From: Pseudoalteromonas phenolica
GTDB lineage: Bacteria > Pseudomonadota > Gammaproteobacteria > Enterobacterales > Alteromonadaceae
Assembly: GCF_001444405.1 (NCBI RefSeq)
Contig: NZ_CP013187.1
Coordinates: 372,001 to 436,000, forward strand
Direction: 5' to 3'
DNA: 64,000 nt
Part shown: positions 8,821 through 16,255 of the stretch, piece by piece
Numbering within the stretch: the first letter of the stretch is position 1
Layout: each line of letters begins with the position of its first letter
The notes under the pieces: model-generated
What the model saw: the letters and a program-made list of their open reading frames with translations, nothing else
Told to the model about the DNA's origin: nothing
Database searches by the model: none
Made by a program: the position numbers and the translations under genes

Positions 8821-9827
8821 GGCAGGTATTTGAAAATGACAGTCCTATTTTGGCAATGCAGCCATTATTACTGCCTTTGATTGAGATGGCTGAACAAAGA
8901 GGTGTGAGTAGTCATAAGTTACTTAAAGGCAGTCGTCTGTTTAATGAAGACTTACATCAGCCTAACAAGCGAGTGAGTTTTAAGCAGGTGGCGCAAATTT
9001 TTGACAATGCTCAAACGCTCCTAAGTCAAGATGGCGTGAGCTTTTTAGTGGCGAGACATTGGCTATTTAGCCAGCCTGAAGCGGCTTTTCAAGCACTTCT
9101 TAATAGCCGGAATTTGTTGGATATGAGCCGAGTCTTACAAGTTAGGCAAGCGCAAATTTGGCCATTGATGTTCTTTCAAAGTTATCGTAGCGCAAATGCG
9201 CGCCATTTTGTCGTGAATCCTGCGATAGCTCAGGTGTCAGCACCTTGCATGGAGTTTATGGCCGAATTTCTGACAGCAGTGATTGACCAATTATGCCGAT
9301 GGCGTTTTGACATGGTGTCGCATTTGACAGTCAAGCTGCCCTATAGTCAACCTAAACATGTGGAACAATATCAATCGCATCTGCAGCTGCAATATCATTT
9401 TTCACAGCCTTGTTTTATGGTGAGTGTGCCCACTACTTACATGTATCGGCCACAAACTTTAGCGTTAACTTCTATGCGTGGTTTCTATTTACAACAATCA
9501 AAACATGCACAAGCTCATGTTGGGTTTTTACAGTATGTTTGTTCATTACTCGCTCTAAACCCTAAGCAATCTGCAACTGAGCTCAGTGAGTGTTTAGGTG
9601 TGAGTATAGCGACTTTAAAAAGGAAGTTAAAAGCCCACAATACCAGTTTGCAAGTATTGAAAGATCAGCTGCAAAAGCAGCAAGCAGTGATCCATATTAG
9701 TGAGCGAGGTTGTTCAAACGAGCAAGTTGCGCAACAACTAGATTATGCAGATGTGACAAACTTCCGCCGTAACTTTAAGCGCTGGACGGGCATGACGCCC
9801 AGCGAACTAAGAAAGTTGTTTGGTTAA
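8817..9827 (+). CDS. AraC-family transcriptional regulator (Arabinose_bd-like N-terminal domain)
   Basis: A 336-residue regulator. Residues about 20-205 fit the PF12625-like ligand domain seen in OruR/ArgR-type AraC proteins (GVSSHKLLKGS, KRVSFKQVAQIF). The last 100 residues form the double helix-turn-helix: NPKQSATELSECLGVSIATLKRKLK and CSNEQVAQQLDYADVTNFRRNFKRWTGMTPSE, with the usual second-recognition-helix signature. It shares 4 bases with the degenerate GGDEF gene and converges on the histidine kinase gene so tightly that their ends overlap by 4 bp. The target and ligand are unknown. Confidence 0.87.
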   Translation: MRQVFENDSPILAMQPLLLPLIEMAEQRGVSSHKLLKGSRLFNEDLHQPNKRVSFKQVAQIFDNAQTLLSQDGVSFLVARHWLFSQPEAAFQALLNSRNLLDMSRVLQVRQAQIWPLMFFQSYRSANARHFVVNPAIAQVSAPCMEFMAEFLTAVIDQLCRWRFDMVSHLTVKLPYSQPKHVEQYQSHLQLQYHFSQPCFMVSVPTTYMYRPQTLALTSMRGFYLQQSKHAQAHVGFLQYVCSLLALNPKQSATELSECLGVSIATLKRKLKAHNTSLQVLKDQLQKQQAVIHISERGCSNEQVAQQLDYADVTNFRRNFKRWTGMTPSELRKLFG

Positions 9828-11302
9828 TTAAGTGCATCTGTGGCTTTACGCACAGCAAAGGTAAATTCAGTGCCTTTGCCTAATTCGCTATCAACCTTGA
9901 TCTCTGATTTTAACAAACGAATAAGGCGGGAGGTTATCGCCAGCCCTAGACCAGCATGGGTCTTTTTACAGCCCTGACTGTTGCTTGCCTTGTAACGGGC
10001 TTCAAAGATATAAGGCAGCTCTTTGGCATTGATACCCAGTCCGGTATCACGTACAGCTAACGCATATTGTTTATTGTGTTCGCTGACTTCAATGGTGATG
10101 TTTCCTCCAGACGGCGTATGTCGAATGGCGTTATCAATCAAGTTCGTTAGCACCCGCTCTAATTTAGCGATGTCAGAGTAAACTTGGGCATCAAAGGTTT
10201 TGGGCTGCACAGTTAAAGTAATGTTGGCTTGCTCAGTTTTTAGTGCGAACTTTGCCAAAATGTCATAAATCAATTCACCTAAATTAAACACTTCAAATTG
10301 TACATTGGCATGACCTGATTCAAGGTGTGCAAGCTCGAATATCTGGTCGATCAAGCTTTTCAATTGGGTGCAATTCTTGAGCGCAACTTGCAGGTAATGC
10401 ATCTGTTGCTCAGGCTTAGCATGCTGTTTTTCAATTAACTCTAAGTAACCTTGCAATGAAGCAAGCGGAGTACGCAAATCATGAGATAGATGGGCCAATA
10501 ATTGACGACGTTGTGAGTCAAGTTCTGTGAGTTGTGCCATCTGCTGATTAATGGTCACCAGCATCTGATTAACACTGTTGCCAAGCTGGTGGACTTCGTT
10601 ATCAGAGTTTGACCACTGCGGCATAGTCAACTCAGTTAAATCAAATTTCGCTTCTTCTGCTTTGTGAATAAAGTCACCAAGTTGTTTAAGAGGCGAAGTG
10701 ATATAGCGAAACAATAACACCGCTACGAACATTAAAATGATCACTAAGATCAACAAGCCAGCAGAATGTTGAAATAAATGATCTGAACTACTGATCTGGG
10801 TAAAAATAGAGTCATAGGCGGAAGAGCCGATAATCACATATAAATACCCCTGAAGCGTGTCGTTGTTATAAACCGGTGCAACAGAGAAGATTTTTTGTTG
10901 ATCAAAACTGCGCGGGTCATCGCCAAAAATTGGTAAGTTGTGTGGCTCTTCTATTAGCTGTAACAGAGGGCGTAAATCGACACTTTGCTTTTTAATATCA
11001 CCAGGTTTAGCTGAGTAGGTGACTAATTTTCCGCTGGGATCGACAAAGTAAAACTCAAAAGACGGGCCCAGTACCATTAAGGTATGAAATAGGCTTTCAA
11101 GGGCCTTATAGTCGTAAACGCCTTGTTTTAGCAAGGGGTTGTCATTGGCGAGGTGTTCCGCAAGGCCTAAATGTAGTTTTTGCTCAGCTTGAGATCGAGA
11201 CACTTCAGACACACATTGTGTCCAAGTCACAAACGAAATGAGTATGATGAAAAGCACCGTTGAAATGGTCAGACTGAGGCGCTGATAAAGAGATTGGATC
11301 AT
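9824..11302 (-). CDS. Sensor histidine kinase (HAMP, HisKA, HATPase)
   Basis: A 492-residue classical sensor kinase: a membrane segment near 9-28, a periplasmic sensor of about 150 residues, a second membrane segment near 181-199, HAMP to about 255, HisKA with the phospho-acceptor His274 in HLSHDLRTP, then an ATPase domain with N box LIDNAIRHTP and G boxes DTGLGI and HAGLGLAI. Its ATG overlaps the stop of the response regulator gene (ATGA), so it is the partner kinase. It closes a four-gene minus-strand run that begins with two spondin-domain genes, which suggests the signal or the output concerns those exported proteins. Confidence 0.92.
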   Translation of the reverse strand: MIQSLYQRLSLTISTVLFIILISFVTWTQCVSEVSRSQAEQKLHLGLAEHLANDNPLLKQGVYDYKALESLFHTLMVLGPSFEFYFVDPSGKLVTYSAKPGDIKKQSVDLRPLLQLIEEPHNLPIFGDDPRSFDQQKIFSVAPVYNNDTLQGYLYVIIGSSAYDSIFTQISSSDHLFQHSAGLLILVIILMFVAVLLFRYITSPLKQLGDFIHKAEEAKFDLTELTMPQWSNSDNEVHQLGNSVNQMLVTINQQMAQLTELDSQRRQLLAHLSHDLRTPLASLQGYLELIEKQHAKPEQQMHYLQVALKNCTQLKSLIDQIFELAHLESGHANVQFEVFNLGELIYDILAKFALKTEQANITLTVQPKTFDAQVYSDIAKLERVLTNLIDNAIRHTPSGGNITIEVSEHNKQYALAVRDTGLGINAKELPYIFEARYKASNSQGCKKTHAGLGLAITSRLIRLLKSEIKVDSELGKGTEFTFAVRKATDALN

Positions 11303-12033
11303 AATGATGCCTGTTGCAATGATTTGGCGTTAAGTTTGTAACCCACACCCCACACGGTTTCGATAATGTCTTGTTGGCATAAGTTACCTAACTTACTGCG
11401 AAGACGGTTTATGTGTGAATTAACGGTATGTTCGTAACCTGAGTGGTCATAACCCCAAACTGATTCGAGTAATTGGGCACGTGAAAATACTTGATTGGGG
11501 TGTTTAGCAAAGAAGTGGATCAGATCAAATTCGGTAGCTGTAAGGTCAATAAGTTGGTTGTTGATAAAGACTTCATGACCTCCCGTATCGATTTGCAGCG
11601 CGCCTAACATCAAGGCTGTTGGCGCTGTTGCGATTGTATCGGTTGGCTGTTGCTGCATTTTGAGTAATTTAATATGGCGGATCTGCGCTTTGATCCTTGC
11701 TTGGAATTCTCGATAGCTAAAAGGTTTACAAATATAGTCATCGGCACCAATCTCTAGACCAATTACTCTGTCCATCTCACTGCTTTTTGAGGTCAGTAAT
11801 ACCACGCTGATATGAGGAAATAGAGATTTGATCTCTCGGCAAACACTGAGACCGTCCATGCCAGGCAACATAATATCGAGTAGCACGATGTCGAAGTGGT
11901 CTTGCATTAATTTTGCCATGGCGCTTTCCCCATCGCTTACGTGCTCAACATCAAGTGCCAATTCTTTTAAATGCACTTGAACTAACCCTGCAATATCGAG
12001 ATCGTCTTCAACGACCAATACTTTATGCTGCAT
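11299..12033 (-). CDS. OmpR/PhoB-family response regulator
   Basis: A 244-residue two-domain regulator. The receiver domain has the acidic pair EDD (9-11), phospho-acceptor Asp53 (LLDIMLPGMDG), the TS switch and Lys in CKPF. The C-terminal winged helix shows LTATEFDLI, VNSHINRLRSKL and the closing VWGVGYKL of the OmpR class. AAGAGGG precedes the ATG. It is translationally coupled to the kinase and lies 93 bp after the second spondin-domain gene; that gap has only a weak dyad, so read-through or a separate promoter are both possible. Confidence 0.93.
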   Translation of the reverse strand: MQHKVLVVEDDLDIAGLVQVHLKELALDVEHVSDGESAMAKLMQDHFDIVLLDIMLPGMDGLSVCREIKSLFPHISVVLLTSKSSEMDRVIGLEIGADDYICKPFSYREFQARIKAQIRHIKLLKMQQQPTDTIATAPTALMLGALQIDTGGHEVFINNQLIDLTATEFDLIHFFAKHPNQVFSRAQLLESVWGYDHSGYEHTVNSHINRLRSKLGNLCQQDIIETVWGVGYKLNAKSLQQASL

Positions 12034-12126
12034 ATTTCAACCCTCTTAAAGTAAATCTCAGCTCTAATAAGCTATGATTTACTTTGTATTGCCCACCCCA
12101 CACACCGTGAAATGGGCATGTAGGGT

Positions 12127-12837
12127 TTATTTCATTCTTGTAATTGTGACCATCATCAGTGGGTTATCGAATTTATGCGTGCTATCTAACACTGAGCTAG
12201 AGAGCCCGTCATCATTACCGACAACGCCAGGATGCATCGCGACCTTATCCATGGCTTCTCGGGCACTATTGAAGCCTTCTCCACCATCGGCAGGGCCAGG
12301 AATAGTCCCTTGTGCTTCAGTGTTTTCTTCGGTACCTGCATCATACGCATGGGTACGCATAGAAATACTGTCGCCTTCGGCTAGGTTTGATACGTCCATA
12401 GCATTAAGACCGGTAAAACCATCATTTGTATTCACCATCATGGTGATTACAGACAATTTATAGTCTTCAAGGCTTTCGGTAGTGAGCATTAACTCTTGGC
12501 TCGCGCCAGGTGCAAGTGGAGCATCTGCTGAACTTGACATCATAACCACATCTAATCCGAGTAGCCCTGAATTATCCCCGCCTTCAGCTAAGGTTTCTAA
12601 TTCGGCGCTGGCCGCCTCACCGATTTGCCAAAATTGTCCTTCTTTATGTAGTGCAATACCAATTGGCGAAAGTGGCTGTCCATTAGTGAGGTTAACCGCG
12701 GTGACTTTTAGCATAATTTCTTCTGCGGCTGGTGGTGTTGGCATAGGTGTTTCTAACATCACATCATTGTCGTCACTGCCACAACCTGCGAGTAATAGGC
12801 CTGCAAATACAGGCGCACATAATTTGAGTGCTTTCAT
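12127..12837 (-). CDS. Spondin-domain lipoprotein
   Basis: A 236-residue protein with a clear lipoprotein signal (LLLAGCGS, Cys19) followed by an acidic/proline linker and a domain of about 190 residues like Spondin_N (PF06468). Shared marks with its upstream neighbour include ITxLTxG/VNLTNG near the start, AEGGDxSGL, TNDGFxGLxA and YDAGTExN. The Spondin_N domain is best known from animal extracellular-matrix proteins, where it binds other matrix components; the bacterial role is unknown. AAGGGG lies just before the ATG and only 10 bases separate it from the preceding paralogue, so the two form one transcript. Confidence 0.82.
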   Translation of the reverse strand: MKALKLCAPVFAGLLLAGCGSDDNDVMLETPMPTPPAAEEIMLKVTAVNLTNGQPLSPIGIALHKEGQFWQIGEAASAELETLAEGGDNSGLLGLDVVMMSSSADAPLAPGASQELMLTTESLEDYKLSVITMMVNTNDGFTGLNAMDVSNLAEGDSISMRTHAYDAGTEENTEAQGTIPGPADGGEGFNSAREAMDKVAMHPGVVGNDDGLSSSVLDSTHKFDNPLMMVTITRMK

Positions 12838-12847
12838 GTTAGGCCCC

Positions 12848-13552
12848 TTACTTTACTGTTACAGTCACTTTCGCTACTGGGTTTAACCAACGGTGTACTG
12901 TGTTGTGTAAATCGCTTTTACCACCTGTTGCTTCGTCATCACCTAAATTCCCGCGGTGAATATGTACCATCATGTTGGTTTCTTCATCGGTGACACCACT
13001 GCCTTGCGTACCCGGTGCCATACCCGGAGAGGCTGGAATACCCAATGAGCCAGGTGCACCAGAGCCATCAACAACCAGTTCGTTGTTTGCTTCTGTGCCT
13101 GCATCATAGGCATTTAGGTAGATATGATATGTGCCTGCTTCGGTTGGAATAGGCCATGCATCCAGGCCCACAAAGCCATCGTTGGTTGGTAACATCATGG
13201 CGACAATAGACAGGGTTGAATTAGTTTCAGAACTTTCAACCATCGCCATAGTGGATGCGGTAGGTGCTAATAACCCTTCAGCTGGGTTTGCTGCAGCGCT
13301 AGCATTGATGCCTGATAGGACATCTGCAAGACCTGAAATATCACCGCCTTCAGCCATTGCTTGTAATGGTTCAGACGCTTTACTGCCAATTTGGTAAAGG
13401 TGCGCGTCACTGCTATGTGCTGCGACAAGGAGCGGGGTGAAATAAATACCTTGTGTGAGGTTGGTAATTTTTACTTCTACATCAGCGGCCATTGCTGTAC
13501 CGCCTGCCATTAATGTTAGTCCTGCGATGAGTGCACTTGTTGCTTTGTTCAT
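12848..13552 (-). CDS. Secreted spondin-domain protein
   Basis: A 234-residue protein with a standard signal peptide (cleavage probably after GTAMA) followed directly by a Spondin_N-like domain: VKITNLTQGIYFTPLLVAAH, AEGGDISGLADVL, TNDGFVGLDAWP and YDAGTEANNE. It is a tandem paralogue of the lipoprotein gene downstream; one is free in the periplasm or secreted, the other lipid-anchored. It is the first gene of the run spondin-spondin-regulator-kinase, all on the minus strand. The function is not known; adhesion or matrix binding is only suggested by the eukaryotic relatives. Confidence 0.82.
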   Translation of the reverse strand: MNKATSALIAGLTLMAGGTAMAADVEVKITNLTQGIYFTPLLVAAHSSDAHLYQIGSKASEPLQAMAEGGDISGLADVLSGINASAAANPAEGLLAPTASTMAMVESSETNSTLSIVAMMLPTNDGFVGLDAWPIPTEAGTYHIYLNAYDAGTEANNELVVDGSGAPGSLGIPASPGMAPGTQGSGVTDEETNMMVHIHRGNLGDDEATGGKSDLHNTVHRWLNPVAKVTVTVK

Positions 13553-13677
13553 GTCTTGCTCTTTATAGTTTTGTTAAACACAAATCTAGTTTGCAAGACA
13601 GTTATCGCGAAACTATGGCTAATTATTCACAAATTTATCACAAGAGTGTTTTAAATTTATCGCAGCGGAGATTTCTA

Positions 13678-14508
13678 CTACTGAAGCTTAGAAAACAATG
13701 CCTTAAACTCAGTAATTAATTGCTCCTGAGGGTTATTTTTACGATAAACCAAGTAAATTGGTCGCTTAATTTGTAACGGTGTTTCGATTTCAAATAACTC
13801 GCCGTTTTCAATTAATGCTTGAACCAGAGGGTAAGGCAAGTAGGCAAACCCACCTTTAGTTTGCAACACTTCAAGCGCAATCATTGCGGCAGAGGTTTTA
13901 AAGTTGGGGGTGACTTTATGGTGTAAAGCGTGTTCTTTTTGAAAGGTGATGCCCCAATCAACTAACACATAATCTTCTACTTTGGCGTCGAATTCCGCGC
14001 GACTACCTACGAGAGATAAATCAAAGTGACCTATTAACTCATTACAAAAATCGCTGTCTTTGATCGGATCGGTAAGTAAGCCCACATCTAATGAGCGGTC
14101 TTCTAATTTTCTTTGTATCGCCTCACGAACAGAGAGCTCAGCGCCAACAACTAGGTCGTCAAAGAGTGCCAGCATGTCTTGAATGCGTGAGCTAAAAAAC
14201 GCGTCCCATACATTGGGCGTGGCTGCAACACTAAAGGTGTTTTTCTGCATGGCGGCAATGGATAAAGAGAGCTTAGACTGTGCCATTTGGCTCACCATCA
14301 AATGCGCATGAGATAACAAGGCTTCACCGGCGGGGGTTAGTCTCAAATTGTTTTTTTCTCGAATAAAAAGAGCCGTATTATAAAACTCTTCAAGTTGTTT
14401 TATTCTTGCACTGACAGCGGCTTGGGTGATATACAAAGTTTCTGCAGCGCGTCCAAAGTGGCGATTTTCTGCAACCGCAATAAAAGTTTTAAAGACTCTA
14501 ATATCCAT
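13678..14508 (-). CDS. hdfR: LysR-family regulator, HdfR-like
   Basis: A 276-residue LysR-type regulator. The N-terminal helix-turn-helix reads FKTFIAVAENRHFGRAAETLYITQAAVSARIKQLE and is followed by the LysR linker helix and RLTPAGEALL; HFGRAAE.LY.TQ.AVS.RI.QLE matches E. coli HdfR, a repressor of flhDC. The rest is a periplasmic-binding-like effector domain. It is divergent from maoP, exactly as in E. coli, which strongly supports orthology. Whether it still controls motility genes here is unknown. Confidence 0.85.
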   Translation of the reverse strand: MDIRVFKTFIAVAENRHFGRAAETLYITQAAVSARIKQLEEFYNTALFIREKNNLRLTPAGEALLSHAHLMVSQMAQSKLSLSIAAMQKNTFSVAATPNVWDAFFSSRIQDMLALFDDLVVGAELSVREAIQRKLEDRSLDVGLLTDPIKDSDFCNELIGHFDLSLVGSRAEFDAKVEDYVLVDWGITFQKEHALHHKVTPNFKTSAAMIALEVLQTKGGFAYLPYPLVQALIENGELFEIETPLQIKRPIYLVYRKNNPQEQLITEFKALFSKLQ

Positions 14509-14615
14509 GTGTCATGGCTCTCTTCTGTTAATGGCCTCAATTTAAATAAATATTATCTTCACGACAAATATTTTTTGTTTTTCTTCTTATTAGTTTTTGC
14601 ATACATTCCGCAAAT

Positions 14616-14634
14616 AAGAGCTTTCTTTGCTCTT
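14616..14634. promoter_or_regulatory. 19-bp inverted repeat in the hdfR-maoP intergenic region
   Basis: Arms AAGAGC and GCTCTT are separated by 7 bases. The spacer is AT-rich and the repeat is not followed by a T-run. It could be an HdfR operator or the counterpart of the maoS site that lies in the same intergenic region in E. coli; the sequence alone does not decide. Confidence 0.35.
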
Positions 14635-14726
14635 GGCAATAATTTGTTCATAAAAGCTGGGTATAGATTAATCAGTTGTATCTAACTTTATATAACCGTT
14701 ATATGGCAAACCACTTAGGGGAACAT

Positions 14727-15071
14727 ATGAATACGACGATTCGTAAAGGTAAAACACTGTTTTATGGCGACCACTCATTTTCACACGGGTTATCAAGAAG
14801 CGGTCATTTTACGTTGAAAGAAGCTGAGTTTTTAGAAAGCTACGGCCATACGTTAAGTGCACTGGCGAATGAGACCTTACAGCCCGAGAATGAAGAAGAG
14901 CAATTATTTGTAGCGCAGGTGAAAGACGAAAGTGAGAGCACCTTACATGCTGCCAAACTTTGGAAAAAATACTTAAAAGCAATCGATAAAAGCAAAGTGG
15001 GTCACAGCTTCTCAAGAAGCAGCGGCCGTACAGTGCAAGACATGGGGAATGACTTCAGTTTAGCTGATTAG
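14727..15071 (+). CDS. maoP: MaoP, macrodomain Ori organisation protein (DUF413)
   Basis: A 114-residue small protein of the DUF413 family. The signature runs GDHSFSHGLSRSGHFTLKEAEFLESYGHTLSAL and EEEQLFVAQVKDES..HAAKLWKKYLK, closely following E. coli MaoP/YifE (112 residues). The known E. coli protein works with the cis site maoS to constrain the Ori region of the chromosome. The ATG at 14727 was preferred to an upstream frame from 14676 because AGGGGA precedes it and it gives the family length. It is divergent from hdfR, and a terminator follows. Confidence 0.88.
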   Translation: MNTTIRKGKTLFYGDHSFSHGLSRSGHFTLKEAEFLESYGHTLSALANETLQPENEEEQLFVAQVKDESESTLHAAKLWKKYLKAIDKSKVGHSFSRSSGRTVQDMGNDFSLAD

Positions 15072-15103
15072 CCATATCAACCCAATCTAATTATCTGATT
15101 GCC

Positions 15104-15134
15104 AATTAGCCAGTTTCGACTGGCTAATTTTATT
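15104..15134 (+). terminator. Rho-independent terminator after maoP
   Basis: Arms AATTAGCCAGT and ACTGGCTAATT with a TTCG tetraloop, followed by TTTATTT. It separates maoP from the ATP-grasp operon. Confidence 0.85.
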
Positions 15135-15150
15135 TCTGTTACTGATATAC

Positions 15151-15182
15151 CTCCCCTTAATAATGTTGAGTTAAATGGGGAG
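15151..15182 (+). promoter_or_regulatory. Stem-loop upstream of the ATP-grasp gene
   Basis: CTCCCCTTAA pairs with TTAAATGGGGAG (2-base bulge) around a 10-base loop. It ends 26 bases before the ATG of the ATP-grasp gene, and no normal Shine-Dalgarno sequence is seen close to that ATG. It could be an operator dyad or a 5' leader structure controlling the operon. Confidence 0.4.
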
Positions 15183-15208
15183 ACTTCAAATCTTAAAGAC
15201 ATATAGCC

Positions 15209-16255
15209 ATGAAAATTTGTTTTATTATGTACCCTTGGGATCGTGTTGAGCCTGAGACAGATACCACGCTTCGCTTAATTCATGAGTGTGTTAAACGCGG
15301 TCATACCGTTGCTATGTCAACGGTGAATAACCTGACTATTCGAGACAGTGTGGCGAGTGCATTCTGTGATGTATTTACGCGTAAAACAAAGTGTTCTGAC
15401 AATGTCGTAAGTTTTTACAAAAATGCTGACTTAAAGCGCACTCAGCTACCACTTGCAGGTTTTGATGCCATCATCATGCGTGCGAATCCACCGCTAGATA
15501 CCTTAGCACTGAATTTCTTAGACTCAGTGCGCGGTGATACGTTTATCATGAATGACTTAGATGGTTTGCGTATTGCGAACAACAAAATCTACACGGCGTC
15601 TTTTCAAGATACTGAGAGCGAGTTTATTCCAGCTACACATGTATCAAAAAACCGCGAATACTTAGAACGTATTTTTGATGAATCTGACAGCGATCGCATG
15701 ATCTTAAAGCCTCTTGATGGGTTTGGTGGCCGTGGTGTGATTGTCATAGAAAAGTCTGCACGTCAGAGCTTTAGATCGTTACTCGATTTTTATATCGGCG
15801 GTGATGAAAATGGCAAAGGTGAAAACTACGTTATTTTGCAAGATTACGTTGAAGGTGCAGAAGAGGGCGATGTGCGCATTATGATGCTCAACGGCGAACC
15901 AATAGGTGCAATGAAGCGTGTGCCAGCAAATGGTGATCTGCGTTCAAATGTGCATGCGGGTGGCCGCGTTGTGAAGCATAAATTGACTGAGCAAGAGAAA
16001 AAGCTGTGTAAGTACATTGGCCCTAAACTGGTGCGCGATGGCTTGTATTTAACAGGCATTGACGTTATCGGCGGCAAGTTGATTGAAGTGAATGTATTAA
16101 GCCCAGGCGGCATTGTTCGTATCAATAAACTCAACCGAGTGAAGTTACAAGCACAGGTTATTGATTTTGTTGAAAGCGTCGTGCATGCCAAAGAGCTAGT
16201 ACGCAACCGTAAAACTGAATTCAGACAGGTAATTGAAAATGCTAACGCTGTCTGA
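15209..16255 (+). CDS. GshB-like ATP-grasp ligase
   Basis: A 348-residue ATP-grasp enzyme related to bacterial glutathione synthetase. Conserved blocks are RANPPLDTLALNFLD, NDLDGLRIANNK, the glycine-rich ATP loop KPLDGFGGRGV (167-177), DVRIMMLNGEPIGAMKRVP, GDLRSNVHAGGR and the magnesium-binding end GIDVIGGKLIEVNVLSPGG (Glu293, Asn295). Such enzymes join a carboxylate to an amine through an acyl-phosphate. It differs from true GshB at many positions and is encoded with a predicted amidohydrolase/peptidase rather than with gshA, so I infer a paralogue acting on another peptide or amino-acid substrate. Its last 17 bases overlap the next gene. Confidence 0.8.
   Translation: MKICFIMYPWDRVEPETDTTLRLIHECVKRGHTVAMSTVNNLTIRDSVASAFCDVFTRKTKCSDNVVSFYKNADLKRTQLPLAGFDAIIMRANPPLDTLALNFLDSVRGDTFIMNDLDGLRIANNKIYTASFQDTESEFIPATHVSKNREYLERIFDESDSDRMILKPLDGFGGRGVIVIEKSARQSFRSLLDFYIGGDENGKGENYVILQDYVEGAEEGDVRIMMLNGEPIGAMKRVPANGDLRSNVHAGGRVVKHKLTEQEKKLCKYIGPKLVRDGLYLTGIDVIGGKLIEVNVLSPGGIVRINKLNRVKLQAQVIDFVESVVHAKELVRNRKTEFRQVIENANAV

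Noticed and set aside
12034..12126. Stem TGCCCA...TGGGCA between spondin and regulator genes as a terminator
   Set aside because: Only a 6-bp stem with a 19-base loop and no T-run; not convincing.
14676..14726. Upstream extension of maoP (17 extra residues)
   Set aside because: The AGGGGA-preceded ATG at 14727 gives the family length, and the extension has no similarity to the family.
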